A DNA stretch of 64,000 nucleotides, from the NCBI RefSeq assembly GCF_002157855.1, contig NZ_CP020880.1, forward strand, positions 2,356,001-2,420,000, written 5' to 3'. The notes below the pieces were generated by a model, which was not told the origin of the DNA, ran no database searches, and saw only the letters and a program-made list of their open reading frames with translations. The position numbers and the translations under genes are program-made. The stretch is from Sutcliffiella horikoshii. Its GTDB lineage: Bacteria > Bacillota > Bacilli > Bacillales > Bacillaceae_I. Within the stretch, counting starts at the first letter, position 1; each line of letters starts with the position of its first letter. Shown here piece after piece: positions 1-8,220 of this stretch.

Positions 1-1308
1 GTTGCGCTTCTGACCGGAGCATTAGCTGAATCCATTCAGATGGGCATCATTCTCCTTAGTTCTCAACCATTCTCGAAGGCTCTCGCCCTTGTGGAAAGTA
101 TCGGACTTCCCATGATTTTTGCTAACGGGGTTGGGTCTGCCCTCTTTTTCCTCATCATCTTAACCGTCATTAACGAAGAGGAAAAAGTGGGAGCAGTACA
201 AGCTCAAAAAGCCTTGTCGCTAGCAGAGAATACATTGACACACCTCAGAAAAGGATTAACGCCGGAATCTGCTAAAGAGACGTGCAAGATAATTTATCGG
301 GAAGTAAATGCCAGTGCTGTAGCCATAACAGATATGGAGAAGATTCTGGCACATGTAGGATTGGGCAATAATCATCATAAAGCCCTCTCCCCCATCCAAA
401 CTCATAGCACGAAACAAGTACTGAGATACGGAAATTTGTTGGTAGCAGGTAAAAATGACATACAGTGTCAGGACCCGTCTTGTCCACTTGGTGCTGTGGT
501 TATTGCTCCGTTAAAGAAAAGGGATGAAACAGTGGGAACACTCAAATTTTACTTTTCTTCAGACAAAGAAATAGATAATGTGGTCATCCAGTTAATAACC
601 GGACTCAGTTCCCTTATGAGTCATCAGTTGGAAATTTCTGAAGCTGAAAATGCATCCAAACTAGTAAAGGAAGCTGAAATCAAAGCTCTTCAAGCTCAAA
701 TCAGCCCCCATTTTCTCTTCAATTCTTTGAATGTAATTGTTTCATTAATTCGCACCGATCCTAAGAAAGCAAGAAAACTACTGATTTCTCTTTCACATTT
801 CTTTCGTCAAAACCTGACGGCGACAACTGCAAAATGGACCACTGTCCAGGAAGAGTTAAAACATGTTCAGGCATATTTGTCTGTAGAGGAAGCCAGGTTT
901 TCCGATCGTCTTACCGTAACCTATCATGTTGATGAATCAGCGCTTTCCTATCTTGTTCCTCCCCTTTCCTTGCAGCCAATTGTTGAAAACGGGGTTAAAC
1001 ACGGACTTAAAGACAGGGAGGAAAATGCACATTTAATTATCGAAATAAAAGAGCGCGAATCTGATATTTACATCTCTATAAGCGACAATGGAATAGGCAT
1101 GACCAGGGAAAGAATAAGTGAACTTGGGCAAGATCAGGTCTCTTCCCCTACTGGTACTGGGGTTGGCCTTTACAATATTAATAAAAGACTTATAATGATG
1201 TTTGGCAATCAAGCAAAATTGCATTTTAATAGTGAAGCAAGCATTGGTACCACTGTTTCTTTTACCATTGCCAAAAAATTAAATAAGGATGATAAAACAA
1301 ATGGATAA
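1..1308 (+). CDS. lytS: LytS-family sensor histidine kinase (5' end outside window)
   Basis: The reading frame is open from base 1, so the gene starts upstream; the first 435 codons seen here are its C-terminal three quarters. The N-terminal part visible is the end of a multi-helix membrane sensor of the 5TM LYT type (LAESIQMGIILL, then two hydrophobic stretches). A GAF-like segment follows, then the His-kinase motif QISPHFLFNSLN with the phospho-acceptor His near base 709, and an HATPase domain (N-box VENGVKHG, DNGIGM, GTGVGLYNI). The LytS/BtsS/YpdA family signals to a LytTR response regulator and often senses pyruvate or envelope state. Its stop overlaps the regulator start. The downstream CstA transporter suggests the BtsSR type of role; that assignment is inference. 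Confidence 0.93.
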   Translation, partial: VALLTGALAESIQMGIILLSSQPFSKALALVESIGLPMIFANGVGSALFFLIILTVINEEEKVGAVQAQKALSLAENTLTHLRKGLTPESAKETCKIIYREVNASAVAITDMEKILAHVGLGNNHHKALSPIQTHSTKQVLRYGNLLVAGKNDIQCQDPSCPLGAVVIAPLKKRDETVGTLKFYFSSDKEIDNVVIQLITGLSSLMSHQLEISEAENASKLVKEAEIKALQAQISPHFLFNSLNVIVSLIRTDPKKARKLLISLSHFFRQNLTATTAKWTTVQEELKHVQAYLSVEEARFSDRLTVTYHVDESALSYLVPPLSLQPIVENGVKHGLKDREENAHLIIEIKERESDIYISISDNGIGMTRERISELGQDQVSSPTGTGVGLYNINKRLIMMFGNQAKLHFNSEASIGTTVSFTIAKKLNKDDKTNG

Positions 1309-2029
1309 CATAAAAACAATCATCGTGGACGATGAACCATACAGCCGTGATGAACTAAAGCATTTATTAGAAGAGCATGATTGTCTGCAAGTAATAGGAG
1401 AAGCAGCAACAGGTGAAGACGCTCTTTTACTCTGCATGCAACATCAACCCGATGTCGTCTTTTTAGATATAGAAATGCCAAAAATGAACGGCTTGGATGT
1501 CGCCAAGCATTTAAAAGAGTTAAAAAAGTCACCTCTTATTGTTTTTGCCACTGCCTTTCCTAATTTTGCAGTGGATGCTTTTCGACATGAAGCGGTTGAT
1601 TATCTATTAAAACCTTTCGATGAGGAGCAATTATCCCAAACCGTGTGCCGACTTATTAAACATTTAGCACCAGAAAAGGAAACTCAACAACAACCTGCTT
1701 CCTCTAAGCTGGCAGTGGAATATGAAAATGAAATTTATTACCTAGATCCTCTTGATATCCTTTATATCAGCAGAGACGATCGAATTTCACGAATACATAC
1801 AAACACCCGCAACTTTGAGTCAAAACTCGCTTTAAAGGACTTGGAGGAAAGATTGCAAGTCTACCCATTTTTCCGGATACATAAAAGCTATCTTGTTAAT
1901 CTAAATTATGTGACAAAATTGACACCTTGGTTCAATGGCGCATATATGCTGGAGCTTACTGGCAGCTCCGAAAAGCTCTCTGTAAGCCGTAATTACGTAA
2001 AAGCATTAAGAAAGAAACTCGAACTATAA
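1301..2029 (+). CDS. lytT: LytTR-family response regulator
   Basis: 242 residues. The receiver domain has acidic residues in IIVDDEP, the phospho-acceptor Asp in VVFLDIEMP, and Lys in LLKPFD. A LytTR DNA-binding domain fills the C-terminal 100 residues (ILYISRDD, FFRIHKSYLVNL, LSVSRNYV). I chose ATG 1301 over the in-frame ATG 1289 because AAGGATGAT lies at a good distance upstream of 1301, while 1289 has its purine run directly abutting. The start overlaps the end of the sensor gene, so the pair is translationally coupled. LytTR regulators bind paired direct repeats near target promoters; the likely target here is the transporter gene that follows. Confidence 0.92.
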   Translation: MDNIKTIIVDDEPYSRDELKHLLEEHDCLQVIGEAATGEDALLLCMQHQPDVVFLDIEMPKMNGLDVAKHLKELKKSPLIVFATAFPNFAVDAFRHEAVDYLLKPFDEEQLSQTVCRLIKHLAPEKETQQQPASSKLAVEYENEIYYLDPLDILYISRDDRISRIHTNTRNFESKLALKDLEERLQVYPFFRIHKSYLVNLNYVTKLTPWFNGAYMLELTGSSEKLSVSRNYVKALRKKLEL

Positions 2030-2056
2030 CATGTCAGTATTCGATACCGACATGTT
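2028..2056 (+). terminator. Hairpin after lytT
   Basis: AACATGTC and GACATGTT form the outer stem and GTAT/ATAC an inner stem with an A/C mismatch between them. The following T-tract is interrupted, so termination may be partial. Confidence 0.55.
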
Positions 2057-2095
2057 ATTTCTGTTTTTGCACATCTTGGCCACTCAAACAACAAA

Positions 2096-2117
2096 TGAAA
2101 GCCTTTTCATTTATAAT
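2096..2117 (+). promoter_or_regulatory. Candidate cre site and -10 box upstream of cstA
   Basis: TGAAAGCCTTTTCA (2096-2109) matches the CcpA cre consensus TGWNANCGNTNWCA at all fixed positions except the central G. It is followed immediately by a perfect TATAAT (2112-2117). No good -35 box lies at the right distance, which fits a promoter needing an activator such as the neighbouring LytT. A cre site over the -35/-10 spacer would allow carbon catabolite repression. The sites are read by eye and are not proven. Confidence 0.5.
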
Positions 2118-2152
2118 GAGGATACTCCATAAAAGAGAAAGGGGTCTTCATT

Positions 2153-3604
2153 TTGTATACATTCTTAACAGGTATTGCCTTATTAATAGTAGGTTATTTT
2201 ATTTATGGTAGATTTGTAGAAAAAGTTTTCGGTATTAAAGATACTAGAAAAACACCCGCTTATTCCAATCAAGACGGGGTTGATTATCTTCCGTTAGGTC
2301 AAAATAAAAATTCCTTGATTCAGTTATTAAATATAGCAGGGGTCGGACCAATATTCGGACCGATCTTGGGTGCACTATATGGTCCAGTGGCATTTTTATG
2401 GATTGTCTTAGGGTGTATTTTTGCCGGGGCGGTTCATGATTACCTGACTGGTATGATATCCATTCGAAACCGCGGTGCCCATTTGCCTGAACTTGCCGGT
2501 AAGTTCCTCGGAAAATTTATGAAGCATACAGTCAATGCATTTGCTATCTTACTTTTACTTTTAGTTGGAACCGTTTTCGTAACGGCGCCGGCGGGATTAA
2601 TTCATACGCTAGCAGAAGGAAAAGTTGCACTAGGTATAATTATTTTAGCTATTTTCATCTATTATATTTTCGCAACAATGCTACCGATTGATAAGGTCAT
2701 CGGTCGCTTATATCCTATTTTTGGAGCACTATTATTAATAAGTGCTTTAGGTGTGGGAATATCATTAGTTGTGACAGGAGCTCCAATTCCCGAATTAAGT
2801 TTCACCAATATGCACCCAGATAACGTGCCTATCTTCCCATTATTATTCTTAACTATTTCATGTGGGGCACTTTCTGGTTTCCATGCAACGCAAACACCTA
2901 TTATTTCCAGAACTACTCAGAATGAAAAGCAAGGCCGTCGAATTTTTTACGGCATGATGATTGCAGAAGGTATCATTGCCATGATCTGGGCAGCAGCAGG
3001 TATGAGTTTGTTCAATGGGTCGGCAGGATTGAGCGAAATCTTAGCCAATGGTGGACCTGGTGCAGTTGTAAGTGAAGTTTCTGTAACAATGCTTGGAGCT
3101 ATCGGTGGAACGATGGCGGTCATCGGGGTTATTATCCTTCCTATTACATCTGGTGATACTGCTTTCCGCAGTGCTCGCATGATTATTGCTGATTACTTCA
3201 ATATTTCACAAAAGAAAATTTTCAGCCGAATTTGGATTGCAGCTCCTTTGTTTGTCATTTCATTTGTACTGACGAAAATTGATTTTGAATTATTATGGAG
3301 ATACTTCTCTTGGGCAAATCAATCCACCGCTGTTATAGCATTATGGGTAGGCGCCATGTATCTATTCATTGCTAGGAAACAATATTATATTGCCATGATT
3401 CCAGCAATATTTATGACAATGGCAACAACGACATATATATTAAATGCTCCAATAGGCTTCCGTTTACCAATTGAAGCATCATATATCGGTGCTGCTATGT
3501 TTACAATCATTATTATTGGGTTGTTCTATGTAAAAGCTATTGCAGCTAGAAAGACAGATTTCGAACTTGATTCAAATGATATCTCAAACGAAAAAGCAGC
3601 ATGA
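2153..3604 (+). CDS. cstA: CstA-family carbon starvation / pyruvate-type transporter
   Basis: 483 residues, polytopic membrane protein with about 13 hydrophobic segments. It shows the CstA signature region near the N-terminus (NIAGVGPIFGPILGALYGP, AVHDYLTGMISIRNRG) and the conserved SGFHATQTP motif mid-protein. TTG start at 2153 is supported by AGAAAGGGG eight bases upstream. Members are peptide or pyruvate/H+ symporters (CstA, BtsT). This is the shorter Gram-positive type rather than the roughly 700-residue enterobacterial form. Position directly after a LytS/LytT pair parallels BtsSR-BtsT of E. coli, so pyruvate uptake is a reasonable inference; peptide uptake is the alternative. Confidence 0.9.
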   Translation: MYTFLTGIALLIVGYFIYGRFVEKVFGIKDTRKTPAYSNQDGVDYLPLGQNKNSLIQLLNIAGVGPIFGPILGALYGPVAFLWIVLGCIFAGAVHDYLTGMISIRNRGAHLPELAGKFLGKFMKHTVNAFAILLLLLVGTVFVTAPAGLIHTLAEGKVALGIIILAIFIYYIFATMLPIDKVIGRLYPIFGALLLISALGVGISLVVTGAPIPELSFTNMHPDNVPIFPLLFLTISCGALSGFHATQTPIISRTTQNEKQGRRIFYGMMIAEGIIAMIWAAAGMSLFNGSAGLSEILANGGPGAVVSEVSVTMLGAIGGTMAVIGVIILPITSGDTAFRSARMIIADYFNISQKKIFSRIWIAAPLFVISFVLTKIDFELLWRYFSWANQSTAVIALWVGAMYLFIARKQYYIAMIPAIFMTMATTTYILNAPIGFRLPIEASYIGAAMFTIIIIGLFYVKAIAARKTDFELDSNDISNEKAA

Positions 3605-3609
3605 TTTAC

Positions 3610-3643
3610 AAACGGTTCTACTTTAGTAGGACCGTTTGTTTTT
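3610..3643 (+). terminator. Intrinsic terminator after cstA
   Basis: Twelve-base stem AAACGGTTCTAC / GTAGGACCGTTT with a TTTA loop and a GTTTTTGG tail. Confidence 0.8.
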
Positions 3644-3702
3644 GGTTTCGCATAAAAATTACCTGGTTTGAAAAAGCTACTATTAAAGGAGGCGGATTTA
3701 AT

Positions 3703-3951
3703 ATGGCATCCCCATATCTATGCCCAAATTGTAAAACTAACCGTTCACGTTTTAACATCATCGAACAAGTGGCAAAATCCGTAAAGTTAAATCCTCAATC
3801 AGGTGAGGTTGTGGAGGAATATACATCCGGCACCATGGATCCTTTTCATATCCCTTATAAAGGGCCTTCACAAAAAATCCAATGTGCTACTTGTGGCAAT
3901 GTAGATGAGGAAATCACTTTCATCAAGCATGCAGAATACCAAAAAGGATAA
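3703..3951 (+). CDS. Small zinc-ribbon protein, function unknown
   Basis: 82 residues. ATG 3703 is preceded by AAAGGAGGCGG at ideal spacing; the longer in-frame reading from 3601 has no ribosome site and runs through the cstA terminator. Two CxxC pairs (CPNCKTN at the start, CATCGN near residue 65) should bind one zinc, as in zinc-ribbon folds. Between them is a polar linker with GEVVEEY. I do not recognise a named family. It forms a single-gene unit between two strong terminators. Confidence 0.75.
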   Translation: MASPYLCPNCKTNRSRFNIIEQVAKSVKLNPQSGEVVEEYTSGTMDPFHIPYKGPSQKIQCATCGNVDEEITFIKHAEYQKG

Positions 3952-3980
3952 AAGGCGCACCTCGCCTTTTATCCTTTTTT
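3941..3980 (+). terminator. Strong intrinsic terminator
   Basis: AAAAAGGATAAAAGGCG pairs with CGCCTTTTATCCTTTTTT over a five-base loop. The stop codon lies in the left arm. Confidence 0.9.
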
Positions 3981-4065
3981 CTTAGTAATGCGTAATATTG
4001 TTAATATTTCACTTTTCTTTGCATATCCATTTAGCATCAGGAATAAATGGAGGGTGTATGCAAAC

Positions 4066-4806
4066 ATGAACCATGATGAAAATTACTTCCTCGCAGGACA
4101 ATATCAATTACTGGCTGATTATTATAAATATATAGATCCACAACGTCATATTTATTTTTATCATATGCACTACTTTCATCTGCAGCAATGGGTGAATTCT
4201 ATTCAGGAACCACCCAAAAGAAACCCTGAAGCGAGTGTTAGCTCACGATTAAGAGTCCTCCATGCATCCCCAGGAACAGCGGCAGTGGATGTTCATGTAA
4301 ATAACAATCCAAGATGGACAGATCTCCGTTATACGAACAGCAGCAGTTATGTAGAAATAAAACCAACTAACATTAAAATAGAAATTTTCCAAAGTGGTGA
4401 AAAACTATCTGAAGGTACCCTTCAGGCAAGCACTGGTAAGTCTTTTACTGTTGCAATAGCTGGTACAAGGGATAGTCTTCAGCTAATACCTGTAGAAGAT
4501 GATCCGTCTATACCTCAAAGTGAATCTAAGCTGCGTTTTTGGCACTTGTCCCCTGATGCACCGTCTGTTGATATTGGGGTCAAGAAAGGCGATGTAGTTT
4601 TTTCTGATATTCCTTATACCGGCATATCAGACTATCTCGGACTTACGCCGATGACTGTCGATCTTGAAGTACGAATTGCAGGTACAAAAGATATCGTACT
4701 CCCCCTAAACAGGGTAAGCTTGAAACCGGATGTTTCTTATACCATCGTGGCTGTTGGACTTGTCAACAATCGTCCACCTTTGGAAGCAATTTTTTTAGCG
4801 CCATAA
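4066..4806 (+). CDS. DUF4397 domain protein (two domains)
   Basis: 246 residues from ATG 4066, which follows GGAGGG by 11 bases. A Tyr/His-rich N-terminal stretch (about residues 1-55, QYQLLADYYKYI, YFYHMHYFH) precedes two tandem DUF4397 beta-sandwich domains starting at LRVLHASPGTAAVDVHVN and LRFWHLSPDAPSVDIGV. The repeated R-x-x-H-x-SPxxxxVD motif is diagnostic of the family. No signal peptide is present on this start, unlike many secreted DUF4397 proteins. Bacillus homologues are often spore- or surface-associated, and the two YjcZ spore peptide genes lie just downstream on the other strand; a spore-coat role is a guess. Confidence 0.8.
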   Translation: MNHDENYFLAGQYQLLADYYKYIDPQRHIYFYHMHYFHLQQWVNSIQEPPKRNPEASVSSRLRVLHASPGTAAVDVHVNNNPRWTDLRYTNSSSYVEIKPTNIKIEIFQSGEKLSEGTLQASTGKSFTVAIAGTRDSLQLIPVEDDPSIPQSESKLRFWHLSPDAPSVDIGVKKGDVVFSDIPYTGISDYLGLTPMTVDLEVRIAGTKDIVLPLNRVSLKPDVSYTIVAVGLVNNRPPLEAIFLAP

Positions 4807-4810
4807 CATG

Positions 4811-4850
4811 GAAAATGCTCAATCAACTTGTGATTGAGCACCATTTTCTA
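4811..4850 (+). terminator. Convergent terminator after DUF4397 gene
   Basis: GCTCAATCA/TGATTGAGC stem extended by GAAAATG/CATTTTC with a small bulge; a modest T-rich tail follows. It abuts the 3' end of the small minus-strand gene at 4856. Confidence 0.7.
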
Positions 4851-4855
4851 TTTCA

Positions 4856-4984
4856 TTAGCACCAAGCAGCACCAACGATGATTAATAGAATAAACAATAC
4901 TACGATTAATACGAAAGAGCTTCCGTAACCACCGCCGTATCCTGCACCTGCTACTTGACCGTAACCGCAACCACACCAACTCAT
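4856..4984 (-). CDS. YjcZ-family sporulation peptide
   Basis: 42 residues: [10 protein letters not shown], a Gly/Tyr-rich middle, then one hydrophobic helix [20 protein letters not shown] ending in Cys. The pattern of a Gly-rich head plus the [15 protein letters not shown] helix is the YjcZ family signature, known from Bacillus spores. Ribosome site AGGAGGTGACAGCT stands directly before the ATG. The Cys-rich head (CGCG) and terminal Cys may allow disulfide cross-links. It is paired in tandem with the next small gene. Confidence 0.85.
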   Translation of the reverse strand: MSWCGCGYGQVAGAGYGGGYGSSFVLIVVLFILLIIVGAAWC

Positions 4985-5028
4985 AGCTGTCACCTCCTCT
5001 ACAAAAGGAACTTATCGAACATTAGTAA

Positions 5029-5121
5029 TTAATAGTGGAGGACTCCCGCACCAACAATCACCAATAAAATAAACAGAACAACTATTAACGCGAAGCCTGA
5101 TCCATAACCAGAACCACCCAT
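5029..5121 (-). CDS. Second YjcZ-family sporulation peptide
   Basis: 30 residues: MGGSGYGSG head, then [15 protein letters not shown] helix and a short GVLHY tail. The gene is preceded by GGGGGAGGTGTAGAGC before the ATG. It is shorter than its neighbour and lacks the cysteines, so the two are divergent paralogues probably expressed together in sporulation. Confidence 0.82.
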   Translation of the reverse strand: MGGSGYGSGFALIVVLFILLVIVGAGVLHY

Positions 5122-5300
5122 GCTCTACACCTCCCCCTCTTTCCTAATACATAATGTATTCATGGGGAGCGTAATGGTAAAGGCATATGCCCAGTTCCAA
5201 AAAAATTGGGTGGATTATATTACTAAGCCCCTTGGCGCTGTAGCACCAAATAAATTTTATAAAATAAAAATGGTTTAAAAAGATAAATAAGAATATAGTA

Positions 5301-5429
5301 CCGTTGATTTCCGTTCCAGGCGCTTCGCTTGCCTGCGGGCGGTCCGGGAGCCTCCTCGTCTTCGCCTGCGGGGTCTCCCCTGTCCCTTCCTCCCGCGGGC
5401 GTCTACGCGCCTTCCACTTCAATCAACAA
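5301..5429 (-). repeat. Fold-back repeat, type B (half of a B/A pair)
   Basis: About 129 bp with complementary ends (CCGTTGATT / AATCAAC), and inner arms AGGCGC/GCGCCT and GTAGACGCCC/GGGCGGTCC-like. Same family as the copies at 42632 and 54683. Together with the type A copy at 5516 it forms a divergent pair with a spacer of about 86 bp. Apparent ORFs across it are products of the GC-rich repeat. The preceding 5122-5300 holds nothing recognisable. Confidence 0.85.
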
Positions 5430-5515
5430 GGTGACCTCATTTATCGAAGGGTATTTGAAAAGAAATCTGATCGAGTTACCGCAATAAGCATTAACGAATT
5501 GTTTAAGTAACTTTC

Positions 5516-5644
5516 AGCTGTGGATTGGAGCAAATGGCGTAGACTCCAGCGGGGGAGTAACGGTAGGTTGAGACCCCGCAACGAAGTGAGGAGGCTCAAG
5601 CACCGTCCCGCGGAAAGCGAAGCTATTTGCGGAAAGGAACAGCG
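5516..5644 (+). repeat. Fold-back repeat, type A (half of a B/A pair)
   Basis: About 129 bp. Arms AGCTGTGGATT / ACAGC, then GCAAATGGC / GCTATTTGC, CCAGCGGG / CCCGCGG, and ACGGT..TTGAG / CTCAA..ACCGT give a nearly continuous hairpin. Confidence 0.85.
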
Positions 5645-5687
5645 GCGATTAATCAACCAACCAAAATTTTTTAGCTTTTTTCAGCTT

Positions 5688-5722
5688 AAAAAGGACCGGG
5701 CAGTCTATGCCCGATCCTTTTT
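5688..5722 (-). terminator. Intrinsic terminator of ypmS
   Basis: AAAAAGGACCGGGCA / TGCCCGATCCTTTTT, symmetrical, with T-tract on the minus strand. Confidence 0.85.
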
Positions 5723-5726
5723 AGAG

Positions 5727-6314
5727 TTAGTCCTCAACAGGGACTAAGAGTTTGAATTCGATGTCGTCGCGTTCGACATCGAATTTTGTGAATTCCACTT
5801 TTGTATCACTTTGTAGCTCGAGTTCTTGCAAAGAAACATAGATGCTCTGTTCATTCGGTATAATCTTTACCCATGGTGGTAATGGATAATTATCACCGAC
5901 ATACTTTAAAACCATGGACACAGGTACTTGCAGCCTTCCAATCGACATGGAGTCCTGTTTTAATACAACATCGCCGTTTTCTTGCACTTCAGGAATAAAT
6001 GTCATGGTCAGGGGAATGTCTCTTTCAAACACAGTCATTTCACCCCTGAGCTCCACTCTGTCAGTCAGTACCACTTCATAATTCAAAGGGCGTCGCGTTT
6101 CTCTTTCCAAATAATAACGTATAAGTTCATTTAAGTCTTCTTTATCAGACTGGATGGTAAATGCGACCCTTTTCCGATCATCTTCCCTGCTGGATAGGTT
6201 GAATTTCGAGTGTTTAGGCAATAGCACCAAAAATATAGCGATTCCGGCAATCAAAATATTTATAACAAGCAAGCTTAGAAATGCCGTTTTCCAATTTATA
6301 ACTTTTTTCACCAT
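5727..6314 (-). CDS. ypmS: YpmS-like membrane-anchored protein (DUF2140)
   Basis: 195 residues with one N-terminal membrane helix (about residues 8-30, TAFLSLLVINILIAGIAIFL) and an extracytoplasmic beta-rich domain (FTIQSDKEDLNELIRYYL, VVLTDRVELRGEMTVF). This layout and the position directly after the SGNH lipoprotein gene match B. subtilis ypmR-ypmS. ATG 6314 is preceded by GGAGAGG; an in-frame GTG lies 12 bases further upstream. Function is unknown; it probably acts at the outer membrane face together with YpmR. Confidence 0.85.
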   Translation of the reverse strand: MVKKVINWKTAFLSLLVINILIAGIAIFLVLLPKHSKFNLSSREDDRKRVAFTIQSDKEDLNELIRYYLERETRRPLNYEVVLTDRVELRGEMTVFERDIPLTMTFIPEVQENGDVVLKQDSMSIGRLQVPVSMVLKYVGDNYPLPPWVKIIPNEQSIYVSLQELELQSDTKVEFTKFDVERDDIEFKLLVPVED

Positions 6315-6325
6315 AATCCTCTCCA

Positions 6326-7228
6326 CTACTCTTCTTCTAACATCTCTTCCAATGAGGTCTCCTCATTAAATCGTTTTATTTCATTAATAATGTTAATACC
6401 TATTAATTGATACCCTTTTTGGTTCGGATGAAACTGATCATCATCAAGTAAATTCTCTTCAGGGTCAATAAAGATGTCCTGTATAGGTACATAGGCTGTA
6501 TTAGGATATTCATCAAGAATTGAAATGGTTGTAGCATTCCAATTAGTCACTACCTCATTCATTTCTTCTATTTCTTGAAAAAAGTGATAAAAAGGATTGA
6601 ATAGTCCTACAAGGTAAATTCTGCTGGAGTCATTATGTTTTCTGACTTCCCCTAGGACGCTATCCAGTCTTTCGGCATAAAATCCTTGTTCTTTATCAAA
6701 AAGTGAAAAGGTTAAATCTAAGAAATTTTCACGGATAACCTTCATTAAATCATTTCCGCCAACTGTCATGAAGATCACATCGGCTTCTGCAAGAGCCTCT
6801 TGCACTTCTGGGTCTTCAAGTCTTTTTAAAAGATGATTTGTACGGTTTCCCCTGACACCAAGATTGGTGACACTTACGTTATCGATATATGGTTTAGCTT
6901 CATAATGTTGCTTGATAATGGAAGTGAATCCGCCTTTTTGAGACTCATCTCCAACCCCTTGCGTAAGGGAATCGCCGAAAAAGACCAACTTAAAGGACCT
7001 GTCAAAAAACTCTTCCGTAACTTCCTCTTTTTCTTCGATATTTATTATAGTATTCTGATTCTCCACAGACTCTTCTTTAAAAAAATCTTTAAAAAGTTTT
7101 CTCTCACTTTGGCTTTCTCTTCTTTCTTTCGCTTTTTCTAAAACGTAACTGGAAGAATTTTCTGCAGAACAACTAACCATACTAATTATTATAAGGCCCA
7201 GTAAGGCTATTTTCCAAAATTTAACCAT
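6326..7228 (-). CDS. ypmR: SGNH/GDSL-hydrolase lipoprotein YpmR
   Basis: 300 residues. The signal peptide ends in the lipobox SMVSC, so the protein is predicted to be lipid-anchored outside the membrane. The SGNH catalytic blocks are all present: block I FFGDSLTQG (Ser nucleophile), block II GVRGNR (Gly), block III VGGNDL (Asn), and block V DDDQFHPN (Asp/His). This is a family of esterases and acyl or peptidoglycan-sugar deacetylases; the substrate is not known. It overlaps the ypmS reading frame by a few bases and the two should be co-transcribed. Confidence 0.92.
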   Translation of the reverse strand: MVKFWKIALLGLIIISMVSCSAENSSSYVLEKAKERRESQSERKLFKDFFKEESVENQNTIINIEEKEEVTEEFFDRSFKLVFFGDSLTQGVGDESQKGGFTSIIKQHYEAKPYIDNVSVTNLGVRGNRTNHLLKRLEDPEVQEALAEADVIFMTVGGNDLMKVIRENFLDLTFSLFDKEQGFYAERLDSVLGEVRKHNDSSRIYLVGLFNPFYHFFQEIEEMNEVVTNWNATTISILDEYPNTAYVPIQDIFIDPEENLLDDDQFHPNQKGYQLIGINIINEIKRFNEETSLEEMLEEE

Positions 7229-7348
7229 CAGGCATTCTCCTTATTGTTTTTAAGGAATTAAATCGTTACTTACATTATACGACAGTACACTTTTTATAAC
7301 ATACTATAGTGTATTTTTCAAAAATGAAAAGGTTAGGAGGCTTTCAAA

Positions 7349-7492
7349 TTGAAGGAAAAAGAAATACTTGCTTGCAACGAAGAGGTTTCCAAAGAGCTCT
7401 TTTCAAAGGAATTACATGTAATAGTCACTGATGGATTGAGTGCCAGCAGAGAAGAAGAGCTTGATAAAAAACAAAAGGATCACTCGGAATAA
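7349..7492 (+). CDS. Small acidic protein, unknown
   Basis: 47 residues from TTG 7349, which has an excellent TAGGAGG site eight bases upstream. The sequence is charged (KEKEILACNEEVSKELF, SASREEELDKKQKD) with one Cys and no membrane segment. It is convergent with the sco gene and ends inside the shared terminator. I do not recognise it; the strong ribosome site is the main reason to call it. Confidence 0.6.
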   Translation: MKEKEILACNEEVSKELFSKELHVIVTDGLSASREEELDKKQKDHSE

Positions 7493-7505
7493 AAAAGAGT
7501 GATCC
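7477..7505 (-). terminator. Terminator of sco gene
   Basis: GGATCACTC / GAGTGATCC stem; the minus strand continues with TTTTGTTTTTT. Confidence 0.75.
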
Positions 7506-7516
7506 TAACTACTTCA

Positions 7517-8092
7517 TTATTGACTTAAGAGAATTTCTACATGTTCCAATATTTCCTCGTAAGGGACATCCAACCCGTCATAACTTTTTATGATTGTCCC
7601 TTCTTGGTCAATTAAATAAAAACTGGTTCCATGGACTACTTCTCCTCCGTTTTTGGGTTTAGCTACAATTGTTTTGAAGTTATCCATTCCAAACGCTTCT
7701 ATCTCTTCTTGAGTATAGCCTGTTAAAAAGTCCCAAGAAGTATAATCCGCTTCAAAGTTATCTCCAAACTCCTTAAGTACTTCAGGACTATCAACTTCAG
7801 GATCAACAGAGAAAGATAGAAATTGAACATCTAATTGTTCTTCATCGGCCATCCTTTGCAACCTGGCCATGTTGGCCGTCATGGGAGGACAAACAGTTGT
7901 ACAGTTGGTAAAGACCAAATTTGCGACTGTGACTTCACCTTTCAAATCCTCTAAACTAACCTGCTCGTTATCTTGATTTATGTACTTAAAATTTGCCAGT
8001 TTCCAATCTGTAGTATCTGGTATATTACCACCACAAGCAGCCAGAATGACAGCAGATAATCCAATTACCAGTATTTTACTATAATTTAACAC
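7517..8092 (-). CDS. ypmQ: SCO1/SenC-family copper lipoprotein (YpmQ/BsSco)
   Basis: 191 residues. Signal peptide with lipobox LAACGG, then a thioredoxin-like fold. The copper ligands of Sco proteins are present: CxxxC in FTNCTTVCPPM and the later His in VVHGTSF. Sco delivers copper or redox equivalents for assembly of the CuA site of cytochrome c oxidase on the outer membrane face. A GTG start at 8092 has AAAGGTG at good spacing; an in-frame GTG at 8101 is the alternative. The gene lies upstream of ypmR-ypmS, the same order as in B. subtilis. Confidence 0.93.
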   Translation of the reverse strand: MLNYSKILVIGLSAVILAACGGNIPDTTDWKLANFKYINQDNEQVSLEDLKGEVTVANLVFTNCTTVCPPMTANMARLQRMADEEQLDVQFLSFSVDPEVDSPEVLKEFGDNFEADYTSWDFLTGYTQEEIEAFGMDNFKTIVAKPKNGGEVVHGTSFYLIDQEGTIIKSYDGLDVPYEEILEHVEILLSQ

Positions 8093-8220
8093 GTGCTTCA
8101 CCTTTTTTCACTTGGTATTTTCCATTTTCATTCAAATCGTACCATTTATCACTGGGATATAAAAGGCACTGCTCATCAAATTCATAAAAAAATCACATTT
8201 ACTACGCTGGAGGTATATAG

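Noticed and set aside
5144-5747. Several overlapping reading frames across the repeat pair on both strands
   Set aside because: They fall on the GC-rich fold-back repeats, have no ribosome sites, and the same false frames recur at the other copies (42611-42832, 54463-54708).
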